Counted from the stretch's first letter, positions 1-10,990 are shown. The stretch: DNA of 64,000 nt from Parietaria judaica (GCA_954871525.1 OX940865.1:9872606-9936605); one strand, 5' to 3'. Notes: generated from the letters alone by a model not told the origin. Program-made: numbers and translations.

Positions 1-954
1 AATAAATCATGATGTCTATAATTTACGTGTACAAATTAAATATTATTTTTATTGATGTAAATAATTTGTGATATATTATAAAATAATATAATATTAGCAT
101 AGTAAATATGCTGAATTGACTGAATTGATCCATTGACCGGGCATTCTGATGTCTCATTGTTTATATAGGCATGTTCTATCAATATTTAAGCACATTGGAA
201 TCTAGATTATTACCTTTCTCATAGTTGACATGTTTACAAAGAACTCAACCGACTCTATAAAACATATTCAGTTTGTAAGCTCAAAAATATTTTTGATTCC
301 TTAGCTAGACTGCAACATTAGCTTAACAAAACAAATATGTAAATGAAAAGTAGTTGATGATTGTCCACTCCATTGGGATGAACCATGAATTTGCATACTG
401 ACACGAAAACCTAACCCCATAGCCACGTAGCATGATTCACATTAGCCCAACATCAAAGAGTAATCCTTTTATTTTCCTAAAAAAAAAAGAAGTAATCTTT
501 TTATGCATGCAATTTAGCCTATTTGATTTCAGAACCATATAATTTTTTCTGAGATAATGCAACTTACTATATTTAATGTTTATTTTGTATACTAAATAAT
601 CCCAATCAACAATCTACCAAATATTGTGAATTTCTTTATGTGAACCCATGCCATGAGTGAATCTAAGAACCATATGCTACCATCGATAAATAAAAAGTGA
701 TAAAGATGCATATTTTGAAAAATAAATTTGCTGTAAAAGAACACTAATTAATGTCAAGGAGTAAGTTCTTGAGATTAAATGTTTCAGCATTTCAAAAATT
801 AGTCTACTTATAATGCAAATATCATGTAGAAAATTATATTATTTTTCAAAGATCCTAGTTTTCATGACAAAACATAAGGTTTGAGAATTTAAACATGATA
901 TATATAAAGATCAATATGAGCAAGACAATCTTGAAAAGATGCAGTAATATGTAC
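1..954. other. AT-rich intergenic DNA, nothing recognised
   Basis: This stretch is strongly AT-rich with stop codons in all frames. I see no conserved coding frame, RNA gene or element border in it. It lies to the left of a short exon-like block on the minus strand, so it could be intron or downstream sequence of a gene that continues beyond the window. Confidence 0.5.
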
Positions 955-1041
955 CTCGGGAAATGCCCTCAAATCCCTCAATAGACCCAAAGTTCACTTG
1001 TTGCGAAAGGCTCCGACCCGACCTTGTGAAGTTCCAATCAG
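955..1041 (-). other. orphan exon-like block, unidentified
   Basis: On the minus strand an 87-nt block is bordered by a good acceptor (pyrimidine-rich, ending TTTAG) and a good donor (CCCGAG followed by gtacat). One frame (entry phase 2, exit phase 1) is open through its length and reads as a plausible protein segment beginning DWNFTRSGRSLSQQ and ending EGFEGISR; another frame hits a stop. I do not recognise the family. No partner exons are evident to the right, where a retrotransposon LTR starts, so this is either the edge of a gene extending left of the window or an isolated fragment. Confidence 0.3.
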
Positions 1042-1254
1042 CTAAACAACCAACCGAAAAGGAATCAGAGGCCTAAAACTTACTGAAATTCGTCAACATA
1101 AAAATAACACCTTTTAAGCAAAAAAACAAACTGAGCAGTGAAAAAAACACGGAGAGTAGAGCTTGATGGAAAGGAAAAAACAGTGAGTGAAAAATAAATA
1201 TCAAGAAAACAACTATAGATTCAAGGTTGACACTTATTCATTCAAAATATATGT

Positions 1255-1929
1255 TGTTAATGCCAAAAAATGGATCAACACTTAAAGCGACCCAAGTCTT
1301 GATTTTGGGCAGGGCCCAATGACCACTTGGCGGTCAAATAGGGTCTTGAAGCTTTATTCGTCGTTCTTGATAGGCCGGAAATATCTTCCGGAACTCCGTC
1401 TCCGTATACTTTGCTGAAATGATTAAATAAACGTAAACTTAAAGGGGTACGGAGGGGGTGCCTCTGTATCCACCTCCGACGCTCAACATTAGTCGGGTAT
1501 TTAAGTTGGGATATTTAAGAGAATGGAAAACGGAGATTTTAACGCTTTAGAAAGCGTTTTTAGAGTTGTTTTGAGTCGATATGAGTTTGATTCAGACTTA
1601 CTGTTTTGATTGAAATAAGCTTCTATTTATAAAAGGGTGCAGAGACCTCTTAGTAATTAATAATTACTTTATTAGGCCTCTGAGCAATTATGATATTGCT
1701 TGCGCGGTGAACGGTGCACGGTGCGCGATTAATTTAAAGCCTATTTTGTGGTAAAATTAACTATACTTTTAGTGACTTTTTTCGGGCCGAGTCTTGTGTA
1801 CTTTTTGGGTTGACTTTCCGTTGGCAGGCCCGGGTCGTCTTTGCGGACTTTTTTAGTCTTTTAAGCCTATTGGGCAGGTTTTTTTGTGCTGGGCCTTAAT
1901 TTTTCTACGCTCCAAAAATACCTATAACA
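1255..1929 (-). mobile_element. LTR of a Ty3-type retrotransposon (probable 3' LTR)
   Basis: A 675-bp block has matching short inverted ends (TGTTA...TAACA). Read on the minus strand it begins TGTTATAGG directly after a polypurine tract (AGAAACTGGGGGTTAA, about 1930-1945), carries a TATA box (TTTATAAATAG, near 1625) and ends GGCATTAACA. The order tract-then-LTR makes it the 3' LTR of a minus-strand element whose 3' untranslated part lies at 1930-4360. I find no second LTR copy in the window and no gag-pol frame, so the element is truncated. The long tandem-repeat tail resembles the Tat/Ogre lineage of Ty3 elements; that assignment is inference. Confidence 0.65.
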
Positions 1930-2334
1930 TTAACCCCCAGTTTCTTGGGAGATTTTATCTGGCGAGAAACTGTTTTGTCTTTCTGTGTTTGAGCTAGTGG
2001 TTTAAAAAGATATGTGGGGGCGTACCGAGGAGTAACACTCCGTGTATGCTGACGGGGGTGTTCCGCGAGATAACCTTATCGTTTCACATCTACGATCGTG
2101 AGAAATTTTCCCAGAAATCACCTCCCGTTTTTACGGGGGCGTTTGGGAGATAACCCCTTAGCTACGCTTGCGTTTGCAGATTCGATGTCTTTTGGAATAA
2201 CCTTCTGTTTTGCATTTACGGGTGTTGTTCCGGGAGATACCCGTCCATATTTTTTCTTAGAAACGGTGAGCGTAAGAGCTCTTTGGAATTTGGACTGGCT
2301 TGGGCTTCTTTGTGTTTCGATCTTCTGTCAGTGT

Positions 2335-3160
2335 TTGCGCCTGAGCGTCTTATGATTTTGAACTTATGTTAAAGATAAGTAATTTGGTCTTGTGTCGGAG
2401 TTTGCGCCTAAGTTTCTCAACCCCCCGAGCTGCTGCCGGTGTTTGCGCCTGAGCGTCGTACAATCCTAGACTTATGCCAGAATCTTGTTCTGGTCTTTTT
2501 CCGATGTTCGCGCCTGAGCGTCTTACAGTTTCAGACTTATGCCAACTATGTGTTATTCGGTCTTTAGTCTGGGTTCGCGCATGAGCGTCTCAACCCCCGG
2601 AGCTTCTGCTGTGATTGCGCCTGAGCGTCTTACGATCCAGGACTTATGCCAGAATCAGGTTCTGGTCTTTTTCCGATGTTCGCGCCTGAGCGTCTTATGG
2701 TCTCGGACTTATTTACCAAGAAGTCATGCTTTACGTAACCTATTTCTTGGGTTTTTTGCCGGATTTGCGCCTGAGCATCTTGCTCCCGGTTTATGCGTCT
2801 AGGCATCTTGTTTTTATTGTTTTGCCGGTCGCGCTTTAGCGTCTTACTTCTCGGTATTTTGCCAGGTTTTGCGCCTTAGCGTCTTACTTCCTGGCTTTTT
2901 CGCGCCGTAGCGTCTTGTCGATTTCGCGCCTTAGCGTCTTATTTCTTGGTTTCTTTCTGCCAGTTTTTGCGCCTTAGCGTCTTACTTCCCGGTCTTTTGC
3001 GCCATAGCGCTTGTCGAGTTTCGCGCCTCAGCGTCTTATTTCTTGGTATTTTTCCAGGGTTTTGAGCCTCAGCATCTAACTTCCCGGTCTTTCGTGCCGT
3101 AGCGTCTTGTCGAGTTTCGCGCCTTAGCGTCTTATTTCTCGGTGTGTTTCCCGAGTAGGT
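2335..3160. repeat. tandem repeats with GCGCCTGAGCGTCTTA core
   Basis: At least a dozen diverged copies of a core reading GCGCC(T/A)NAGCGTCTTA occur here. In the left part the spacing is about 60-70 bp, the spacer repeating 'gacttatgccagaatc' and 'ggtctttttccgatgtt'; toward the right the unit shortens to 30-45 bp. Short open frames are by-products of the repeat. It lies in the untranslated part of the retrotransposon whose LTR ends at 1929. Confidence 0.75.
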
Positions 3161-3350
3161 GGGATTAATATCGCACCTTTCTCGGTCTTATTTTGCCTAA
3201 GTCGGAGAGATTAAGATCCGGCCTTTCTCGGTCTTATTTGCCTAAGTTGGCAGGATTGAGATCTTGTCTTTTCACGGCCTTTGAGCCTGAGTTGGCGGGA
3301 TTAAGATCTTGCATTTCTCGGTCTTATCGCCCGAGTTGACGGAACTAAGA
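3160..3350. repeat. tandem repeats with TCTCGGTCTTAT core
   Basis: Three to four units of about 50-60 bp share 'tcggtcttat', 'gcctaagt(c/t)gg' and 'gattaagatc'. This is a second repeat family, following the GCGCC family without a gap. Confidence 0.65.
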
Positions 3351-3479
3351 TTCGGCCTTGTCTTGGTCTTTGCGCTTCGAAAGTATTTTTTCTGCTCAGA
3401 CTTTGATCGTCACTTTTGTTTGCTTGCTTTGTTTTTTATCTAGCCTTCGACTTCGTCTTCGTGGTTCTAATTTTGACCA

Positions 3480-4045
3480 TGTGACTGAGATAAAACTTGA
3501 GGTCCTTAAGGTGATTGAAGTGAAACTCGAGGCCATCGAGGTGAGCGATTTAAAGCTTGAGTTCGCTGGGACGACCAATGCGAAGCTTGAATTCGTTGAG
3601 ACGATCGATGCGAAACTTCAGGTTGTTCAGAAGACTGATGCTAATCTTGAAATCGTTGAGACGATTGATACAAATTCTGGACGCCGTTGAGGCGACCGAC
3701 GCAAATCTCGGGGTTATGGAGACAACCGATTTGAATCTTGAGGTCGTTGAGACGACTGGCGCTAATATATGTGCCGTTGAGGCGATCGATGCATATCTCG
3801 AGGTCGCTGAGATGACCAATTGAAAGTTTGATGTCGCTGAGGTGACCGATGCAAAGTTAGGGGTCTTTGAGGCGACCGATGCAAAGCTTAGGGTCGTTGA
3901 GACGACCGATGTGAAGCTTGGGATCGTCGAGATGAACGACGTAAAGCTTGGGGTCATTGAGACGACTGATGCAAATCTTTATGTCGATGAGGGAGCCGAG
4001 ATGAACTTGCTGATTGTCGAAGCGACTGATTTGAACAACAAGGTC
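3480..4045. repeat. 30-bp minisatellite, open in several frames
   Basis: About nineteen units of 30 bp follow the pattern GTCGTTGAGACGACCGATGC then AAGCTTGGG. Because the period is a multiple of three, frames stay open: one plus frame reads a ten-residue repeat (VVETTDVKLG-like) and the reverse strand reads serine/threonine-rich repeats. The frames shift between neighbouring units and have no sensible start, so I treat this as non-coding minisatellite DNA inside the retrotransposon remnant and not as a gene. Confidence 0.75.
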
Positions 4046-4350
4046 GTTGTCTTGCCCTGATGAGCCTTTGGCGCCGTATTTGGGCTTCGGGTGTTGTATT
4101 CGGATTTATGACTTTGATCGTTGTCATTCCTTGATGAGCCTTCGGCGTTGTCGTCGGGTTTTGGACTTTGACCAGTGCCTTTCCCTAATGAGCCTCCGGC
4201 GTCGTCGTCGGGTTTCAGAATTCGTCCGTTGATTTTTCCTGATGAGCTTTTGGAATCGTCGTCGAGTTCCGGACTTTGCCCGTAGATTTTTCCCTGATGA
4301 GCCTCCGGCGTCGTCGTCGGGTTTCGGACTTTGTACGTCGGCTTTTCTTG
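4046..4350. repeat. 50-bp tandem repeats with GGCGTCGTCGTCGGGTTTCG
   Basis: Six units of roughly 45-55 bp contain 'cctgatgagcctccgg', 'cgtcgtcgtcgggttt' and 'ggactttg'. This is the fourth distinct tandem family in 2.1 kb. The block ends abruptly at AT-rich DNA near 4365. Confidence 0.7.
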
Positions 4351-4468
4351 ATGCGCCTTTTATAATTTAATGCACATATTTATATTTGTTTTTCTTATAA
4401 TAAATATATATATTCAAATTGTATACACATTAATATTCTCTCTCAAATATGTATACATATTGCTTTTT

Positions 4469-4566
4469 TCTGATGTCGAATGAGCAGTAAAAGCTAAAGT
4501 GGCTTTTTTTTTTGTCCTCTGATGTCGAATGAGCAGTAAAAGCCAAAGTGATTTTTTTTTTTTTTG
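4469..4566. repeat. 49-bp tandem duplication
   Basis: Two copies starting at 4469 and 4518 share 'tctgatgtcgaatgagcag' followed by 'taaaagc(t/c)aaagtg' and a T run. They differ at only a few positions. Confidence 0.8.
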
Positions 4567-5330
4567 TCTTCAGCAAGCAGAGAAGCAAAAGCGAAGAGGC
4601 TTCCTTGTCCTATCGCTCGAGCCTTTCTTCGTCCTTCGCGGCCGACTTCCTTGGCCGCCAGAGGTTGCCGCGCGCGCTGATGGGAGCACCAGAGTCCTCC
4701 GTGGTGGCGTTCGCACGGCGGAGGAGACCCATATTCAGATCTAGATTCGCGTTGGGAGTGCTCTCCGATCGCCTGGTGCGCAAGCTCGTCGTGGCTTCTA
4801 GGAGGTTCACCGGCGGACCTTTTCGGTGATGCTTGGAAGAGCCGCACCTTCCGTGATGGTGGTTTAGCGGAGTTCCAGAGACCTGATGGTCGCGGCGGCG
4901 TCTGGTGGAGTCTCGGGTGCGGTCGTTGTCGGCTGCTGGTGTGCAACGACGGCGGATATGAGCCAGGGAACGACGAAAAATGGCGATGGAGTTCATGCAC
5001 TAAATCATGAAATAGTGAAACCAGACCTTAAATATCTTCTCAAAACGACATTTCTGCAATCAAGCACAAAGAGCAGAGTCTCGATGATCGGATGGAGTAT
5101 CGATTGGTTGTAGGGAAGGCTTTGTGGCGAGCGACGTTGACAGACTTGGCTACGGTGGATTCACTGTGCGATCGAGCATGCAGACACAGAGAGAGATGAG
5201 TCACCCTCATCGGAAAGAGGAAACGTCCAAAAAAGTTATTGACTTAGGTGAGGCAGAGTTGCAGAGAGAATCGGAAGAGAGGGAGGTGCAGATGAATGAG
5301 ACGATGATATTCTTTTTTTAATGAAAGGAT
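4567..5330. other. GC-rich island of unknown nature
   Basis: GC content rises sharply in roughly 4600-4980 and then falls. Several overlapping open frames on both strands cover it (for example 4494-5000 minus and 4886-5113 plus). They are rich in Arg, Ser, Pro and Gly, have no recognisable domain, and exclude each other. It may be a gene leader or a captured fragment inside a repeat. I assign no gene. Confidence 0.4.
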
Positions 5331-5572
5331 ATATATGTAGAAGATGCATATTCAACCGCTTGCGGTTATTAATCATATGTTGCGACTGTTGTAGTTGGCT
5401 GAGAGAAGAGTGAGGACGTGACGCAGAGAAGAGTGAAAAGGCATACCTCTTCATTCATGAAGAGTTGTTAAATTTAAGGGTTGCAACCTTACCATTTCCC
5501 TAAAATAACTACCTATCTCATGAAGAGTTGTAACTTTATAGCTTTAACGTGTAAACACTCACTTGTATTTAT

Positions 5573-5700
5573 TTTATTAAAAATAATTCAAAAAAAGGAG
5601 AAAAGAGAATGGGGTTGAAATTGTTTATTTTTGGGCTTTATTAAAAATAATTCAAAAAAAGGAGAAAAAAGAATGAGGTTGAAATTGTTTATTTTTGGGC
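5573..5700. repeat. 64-bp tandem duplication
   Basis: Two copies start at 5573 and 5637, each beginning tttattaaaaataattc and ending in 'tttatttttgggc'. They differ at about three positions, so the duplication is recent. Confidence 0.85.
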
Positions 5701-6470
5701 CTTGAGATTATTTTGCTTTTATATATATATAGATTTATATATTTACAGTTTTTGGTATAAGTATCGGTATTGGTATAGATATTTACAGTTTTGTAGTATT
5801 TGTATTGGTATATACATTAGATATTAATATTGGTATATATATTTACAGTTTTTGGTAAGTTCATTTACAATTTGACATCATTTACATTTACAGTTTGACA
5901 TGATTTCGTAAATTTCGTAATTTTTTGTAATTTTATTTACAGTTCAAATTGTATATACATATACAATTTTTCGTAATTTTATTTACAGTTTCAAATTGTG
6001 AATAATGTTTGTTCGGCATTTCTCATATACAGTTTAAATAATATTGATTGTTAGGGACCAAAAATTAAAAAATCATATTATGTTTTTAATCTTTAAAATA
6101 TGGAGGATTAATTCAAAAAAGTTTTGTGAAATCGTTAAAATAGGAAGGATTTAATGTTGATTTATTTAGTTTGCTACATTTAAGGAAAATATATATTTTT
6201 TATTTTAATTAATAAAAAACGAATTAATAATGTGAATTAAAAAGTGAAAGGGCAAATTAGTCCATATTTCAATTTGTTAGTGGTTATAATTACCATAATT
6301 AGAAATGGGCATTTTTTTTAAACCTTTAGTCACAAATGGGCATTTGCCTCATTTACCCTTTAATATAAAGAGGGAGGAAAGTGAATTATTTTTTTTTACA
6401 TGCTTCGGTGGTTTTGTTGCGACCACACAAATTATATTTTACCTTTCTTTTGAAAATAAGATTATGAAAC
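5701..6470. other. AT-rich DNA with TTTACAGTTT repeats
   Basis: About eight irregular copies of 'tttacagttt' and 'ttggtatatatattt' occur at 5740-6000. The rest is AT-rich without coding signal. I see no gene. Confidence 0.5.
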
Positions 6471-6479
6471 TGAATAAGT

Positions 6480-6990
6480 GATGCCGACATTATCGGACTT
6501 ACTTTCTTGGATGCGTGGGACCGGAAGAACAAGACGTGATCAAGACCTGGTCAAGCTCGATTTATTTTTGTTTTAAATTTAATTATTAATTATTTGTTTC
6601 CCTGTTTAATTAGAGAGATCTAAGGAATTAGTTTCTTATTTTCTTGCTTTAAGATTAAATTTTAGGATTAGTTACCTATTTTCTTATTTTAAGATTAAAC
6701 TTTATCTTATTGATAGGGTGCGTACGATTTTGTATGGGATTAGTCATTATTGAATAAATTTTGGAGCTTTTGCTTTGAAATAAGTCGAGTTCCTATTCGC
6801 AGAGACGTGTTCTTGATTATTCGTACGTTGCTCTACATCATCTGGTATAAGAGCCTGCTTTTATTGTGCGATGGCACCGAAGAAACGGATCGTTCATGAC
6901 ACTTTTGTGGAGAGCAACCCGAGATAAAAAGAGGTCGACGGACTTCGTGCTTAGGTTAGGTGGAGTTGTTGACCTGTCAGATGTGAGCAA
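6480..6990 (+). mobile_element. LTR plus primer-binding site of a truncated retrotransposon
   Basis: 'tggtataagagcc' at 6843-6855 closely resembles the initiator-Met tRNA primer-binding site TGGTATCAGAGC with one mismatch. It sits a few bases after a TACA/ATCA end, as expected for the right edge of a 5' LTR of about 350 bp; the left LTR edge is not resolved. About 15 bp further on an ATG (6870) opens a short Lys-rich frame, MAPKKRIVHD, typical of a gag start, which stops after 19 codons. No pol is present. This is a dead fragment of a plus-strand element. Confidence 0.5.
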
Positions 6991-7660
6991 TGATGCGGAA
7001 TGAAACGGAACAACATCTAGACGAGTCTGAAACTAAGGACAATCAAGCCAATTCGTTCGCTTACCAATTCCGTGGACGTGCGGCATTTCAGGAATCAGGA
7101 CGATGGGAGGCTTTGTTGTTTACATGAACTCAATTATTAATATATAATGTTTTGCTTCTTTCAAAAAATTAGTCCCATTTGATTGATCAATTGTAAGATT
7201 TTTATGAGCGATTAAGTCTTAAACACATATCATTTTTATAATATTTCAAATATATTTCTTCTCTTATATAGTATTAGTGGAATTTTAACGAACAAATGAA
7301 AAAGTTTACAAAAAGTTAAACAGAAACTAAAAATGGAATGTTTACAAAATGAAAATTCTTTATATTAAGTATATTTAATATTTCTTGTGTGCTAGTTGAT
7401 TCATGTGTTTTTTCGTTATTAATATAGTTTTGATATTTAAGTTATTTTTAATGTTTGAATTGTAATATAAAATTCTATCATATAAATGTATGATTTAACT
7501 ATATTTAATATTTATTTCGTACTAGTTGTTAGTTGTTAGTGTGTTTTTTTTTATTAAGAAAATTATGATACATAATATTTTTAATGTTTAAATTATAAAT
7601 TTTATCATTTTTTTCCGTCATACCCTAAAGTTTTATTAACTAATTTGAGGTGGAGTTAAT
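6991..7660. other. AT-rich intergenic DNA
   Basis: 7000-7110 may still belong to the decayed retrotransposon. The rest is AT-rich with no coding signal or element border that I can see. Confidence 0.4.
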
Positions 7661-7740
7661 ACGTGAGTAATACTGGTAGAAAAATAAATAAAAAGAAAGA
7701 CAAAAAAAAAAAAAAAAAAACCACCAGGACGAGCTTCTGC

Positions 7741-7915
7741 CACTCGCGACGTCTCGCGACGGTCACCGGAGCTTCGCGACGTCTCGCGATTCGGCGGTCG
7801 AAAATCGCGACCAGTCGCGACGAGCTGCGTAATCGCGACCAGTCGCGACTCTCTCTCTCGCAGCCATCGCGACGGCTGGACCGGCGACTTCCGGCGATTA
7901 GGTCGCGAAGACGCG
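7741..7915 (+). promoter_or_regulatory. TCGCGA-rich block, possible leader exon of gatC
   Basis: Ten copies of the palindrome TCGCGA occur within about 170 bp, in otherwise AT-rich DNA. The block continues as CG-rich sequence to a good donor (ACATCG followed by gtgagt at 8022). A possible acceptor (tcgtttaag, ending 8535) lies nine bases before the GatC start codon. A spliced leader for gatC is therefore plausible but not proved. CGCG-containing elements are bound by CAMTA-type factors in plants; any such role here is inference. A 116-codon frame crosses the block but begins in a lysine homopolymer run and looks non-coding. Confidence 0.35.
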
Positions 7916-8543
7916 ACTTGCAGCATTTCACCTCACTTCGTGCCTTGCTTCACCGCCGTTCGAAGCTGCCCACGCCAAGCTCCATCCACCGCGAGTCGCC
8001 ACCGACGACCTGAGACATCGGTGAGTCACTGTGACCAGTTGAAATTTAAGGTCAGTTTCGTTTTTGAGCTCTGAATTCGTTCATCTTTATGAATGAATGT
8101 TTGGCAAGGCTAGGTTTTGTTAGGTTAGCGAATCTCGAATGTTTGTGAATTCCTTTGGTAAATTTACGTTGGATTGAAGCTCGATTGCGTCTGTTTGGAT
8201 TGATTATAACTCTGTTGGTATTATGATTTGATTAGGTTTGGGTAGAGCTTGCTTGTACTTTGTACAGCGACAAAGAACAAGATGTTAGGGTTACCTTCTT
8301 CGGCTTCCATGCCATGCCGGTGCTGTCTCTACTCTAATGTTGAGGAAAACGCCCGTCGGATAGATTCAACACGGTCACGTAGTCACGTAGCCTCCCTTTT
8401 ATGTTGATTCTTTTCCTTACATTTTCCCTTTTTCTGTGTTTGATTGTGTTTGCTAAAGACAAGCGAAACGGGTCGTATTTGTTAACGGTTTATTAGCTGG
8501 GAGAATGTCTTATGATACAAGTGTTCTCGTTTAAGGGAGGAGA

Positions 8544-9679
8544 ATGGGAATGAGAGGTTTGATGATGGCGAAAGGAGTCAACTGTTTGGCGCTGCCTCAT
8601 CTCTTCTCCAGACCCGCTCTGAACCGTTCCGTCGCCATTCGAAGCATGTGCTCGGCCTCATCGCCGGACGTTTCCCGCTTGGCCAAAACCGCTCGCATCT
8701 CTCTCACTCCTACCGAGGTTTCTTGCTTCTCTTTTTCGAATTTTATCGTTGATGCATTGCGAACCCTATAATTGAACTTGTCTTTTCTAATTTACTATTT
8801 ATCAATATAAGCAATGTTTCTTAAAAAAAAAAAAAGAACTTGTCTTTTCAGGTTGAAGAATTCGCTCCTAAGATTCGTCAAGTCGTGGATTGGTACGCTT
8901 TTTCCAACTTCGTTTATTAAATAAAACACAAAGTGACTGAAGTATGTAAATAAATGGACAGGTTTGGGCAGCTTCAAGCAGTTGATCTCGAAAGCGTCGA
9001 AGCCGTCAATAAGAGCAGGTATTAACAAAGTTACCATCTTTCTTGTTCATTTTTCCTCAAGTAGTTCTAATTATTGCTTCCGATAGCATCAATATTACCG
9101 CTATTGAAATAAACCGATATTTTATAGTCCTCAAGAGTCGAGTTTTCGATAACTTAAGTAATTGAAATCTGCTATGAGGTTGCTTCAAGAGTGCACATCA
9201 CGGTTGAATATTAAGGTTTAAAATGCCCACACCGACGGATATATTAATTATCTAATTTCACGAGTCAGTTGTCAGATTTTGCCACCATCACCAATTTGTT
9301 TCGATCAGATTCTAAGAGTTGAACTTTAAAAACGATCAAGCTAAGAAAAACTCAAAACCCCATTCCCGATTGGAGATCGTAGTCAAGAAAAACTTGTTGC
9401 AAATCTCTATCTGATATTTATATCAATAAGTATTTTGAGCTTCAATGATGATGTTGTGCACTGACTGCTGCAGATACTGAAGGTGATAATTTTCGTGATG
9501 ATGTTCCACAAACATTTGACAATAGCTAATCAAGCCGAGTACTTTAATGAAATACATACAAAGAGTGTATTATTCATTGATTATGGGTGACTTTGTGAAA
9601 CAGAGAGGCTATGATCGGAGGAGTTCCCAAGTATGACGAGCCCTACATTCGAGTTCCGAAAGTGCTCAACAACGAATGA
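8544..9679 (+). CDS. GATC: Glu-tRNA(Gln) amidotransferase subunit C, organellar
   Basis: GatC is the small subunit of the GatCAB complex that turns mischarged Glu-tRNA(Gln) into Gln-tRNA(Gln) in chloroplasts and mitochondria. Exons seen: 8544-8717, 8852-8892, 8962-9018, a damaged block 9474-9525, and 9604-9679 (TGA). The product starts with a basic, Ser/Arg-rich presequence of about 40 residues, then carries the family signatures (DVSRLAKTARISLTPTE, VVDWFGQLQAVDLESVEAV) and the C-terminal DEPYIRVPKVLNNE. The 52-nt block 9474-9525 encodes the conserved DTEGDNFRDDVPQTFDN segment, but its only AG acceptor puts it in a frame that meets TGA at once, and a GT donor is missing (AATAG followed by ctaatc). 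Joining exon 3 straight to the last exon is in frame and gives 115 residues. So this is either an exon-skipped form or a decaying copy. The start ATG at 8544 is the first in frame. Confidence 0.75.
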
Positions 9680-10985
9680 TTTTCTTTTCCTTTTCGGTAG
9701 CGATTATTCGCGAACTATCATTTAATTTAATATGCTTTTATCGTCTACTTTGAAGAAAATTATTGTAGGTGGTATAAGGTGCCATTATATTGCAAAAAGA
9801 GAGGTTTGGACTTTTGTTGCTCTCCACGGAGCTTTCAGACGAGCCGCTTATCATTAAGATAGGTGTCAAGTGGAAGTGCAGCGATGTATGCAGCTGAGGC
9901 ATCCTAATATCATATTCACTCATGTAGTAGGGAAACTTGGGATATGGAAAAAGCAAGTCCGATTACGCCTAATCCTAAATTGAATGTAACCACGTAGGGA
10001 TCTCCTATTCCGACTTCCCCAGAGCCTCGGTAGCACAGGCAAGATAGCGATGGGTTTTCTGCCCCTTCCGATTCAATGAGCATTCTCAATATTCGCCTTG
10101 AAGAAAACTCAAACCTCCACCTCGGTGAAAGAAGAGATAAGAGGTCCCTGTGGAGAATGTGGTCGGAGGAAGAATTTTCAAAGTGCTTGGAGCTTTTTAG
10201 TAGTTAGTCCCGGTAAAGCCGCCAGTGGACGCGTTTTTTCAAAATTAAATTTTTAGGTTTGTGGTCCAAAGTTCCACCACATTACAATAAAAGTTATTAG
10301 AATGGTAAATGTCATATATTTTACTGTGTAAATCATAAGGGTCAATGGGATAAATTGCCAACCGTCGTTTGCTATTTCAATGTAATTTCACATTTGTTTA
10401 TTGTATGGTTTCAAATTCCAGTAACGTTTTAAATTTCATATCTTCTTACTTTGCACCGTCGTTTCTCCATTAAGGTGATTTTTGTTTAAAACGTCGCTCG
10501 TAACTTCTGTTGTCATCTATTTCCTCCGTTGTTTGTATTTGGACTAGAATTTTTATAGCTTACGTATATATTCATTTTCTAGTGCAACAGTTTTTAAGAG
10601 TTTTAATGCGATGTGAAATTTGTATTATTATTTTGTAGCTTGGCGAATTCATTATTTATATTTTGATTGAAATTATTGTCACAATGAATTCGATCTTCTG
10701 CTTCTATAGTTGATCTCTCTTGGTGGCTCATACTAAAAAAATAGTTGTTTCATAAGAAACTTGAAACTTGAAAGTCAGCAATAGGGAACCCGAAAAGGGA
10801 CCCACTCAATTTTGTAAGTGAAAATGTAGTGCGTTGATATTTGTTTGTAATCCAACGGCTCAGAATTCTCGAGGGATAATCTCCCTCTCACAATAAATCC
10901 ATTCTTCACTCACTCCTCGAGACTCTCGACAAAACAACCAAACCTCTTCTTCCTCCAAACCCCAGAAATCTTCTCTCTCGCGAGC
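9680..10985. other. intergenic DNA between gatC and MDH
   Basis: No gene is supported. 9960-10210 is less AT-rich and has a broken plus-strand frame around 'SLWRMWSEEEF' that may be a coding relic; I cannot identify it. 10250-10860 is plain AT-rich sequence. The last 120 bp (CT-rich, with 'tctctctcgcgag' just before the start codon) should be the MDH leader. Confidence 0.4.
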
Positions 10986-10990
10986 CGAAA

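Noticed and set aside
3358..4060. Repeat proteins encoded by the 30-bp array
   Set aside because: Frames shift between units, occur on both strands and lack a credible start; best explained by the repeat period.
2335..4350. CRISPR-like array
   Set aside because: Units are diverged, spacers are themselves repeated, and the setting is a eukaryotic retrotransposon.
4494..5000. 168-codon minus frame and overlapping frames in the GC-rich island
   Set aside because: Several overlapping frames on both strands, low-complexity composition and no domain; none stands out as coding.
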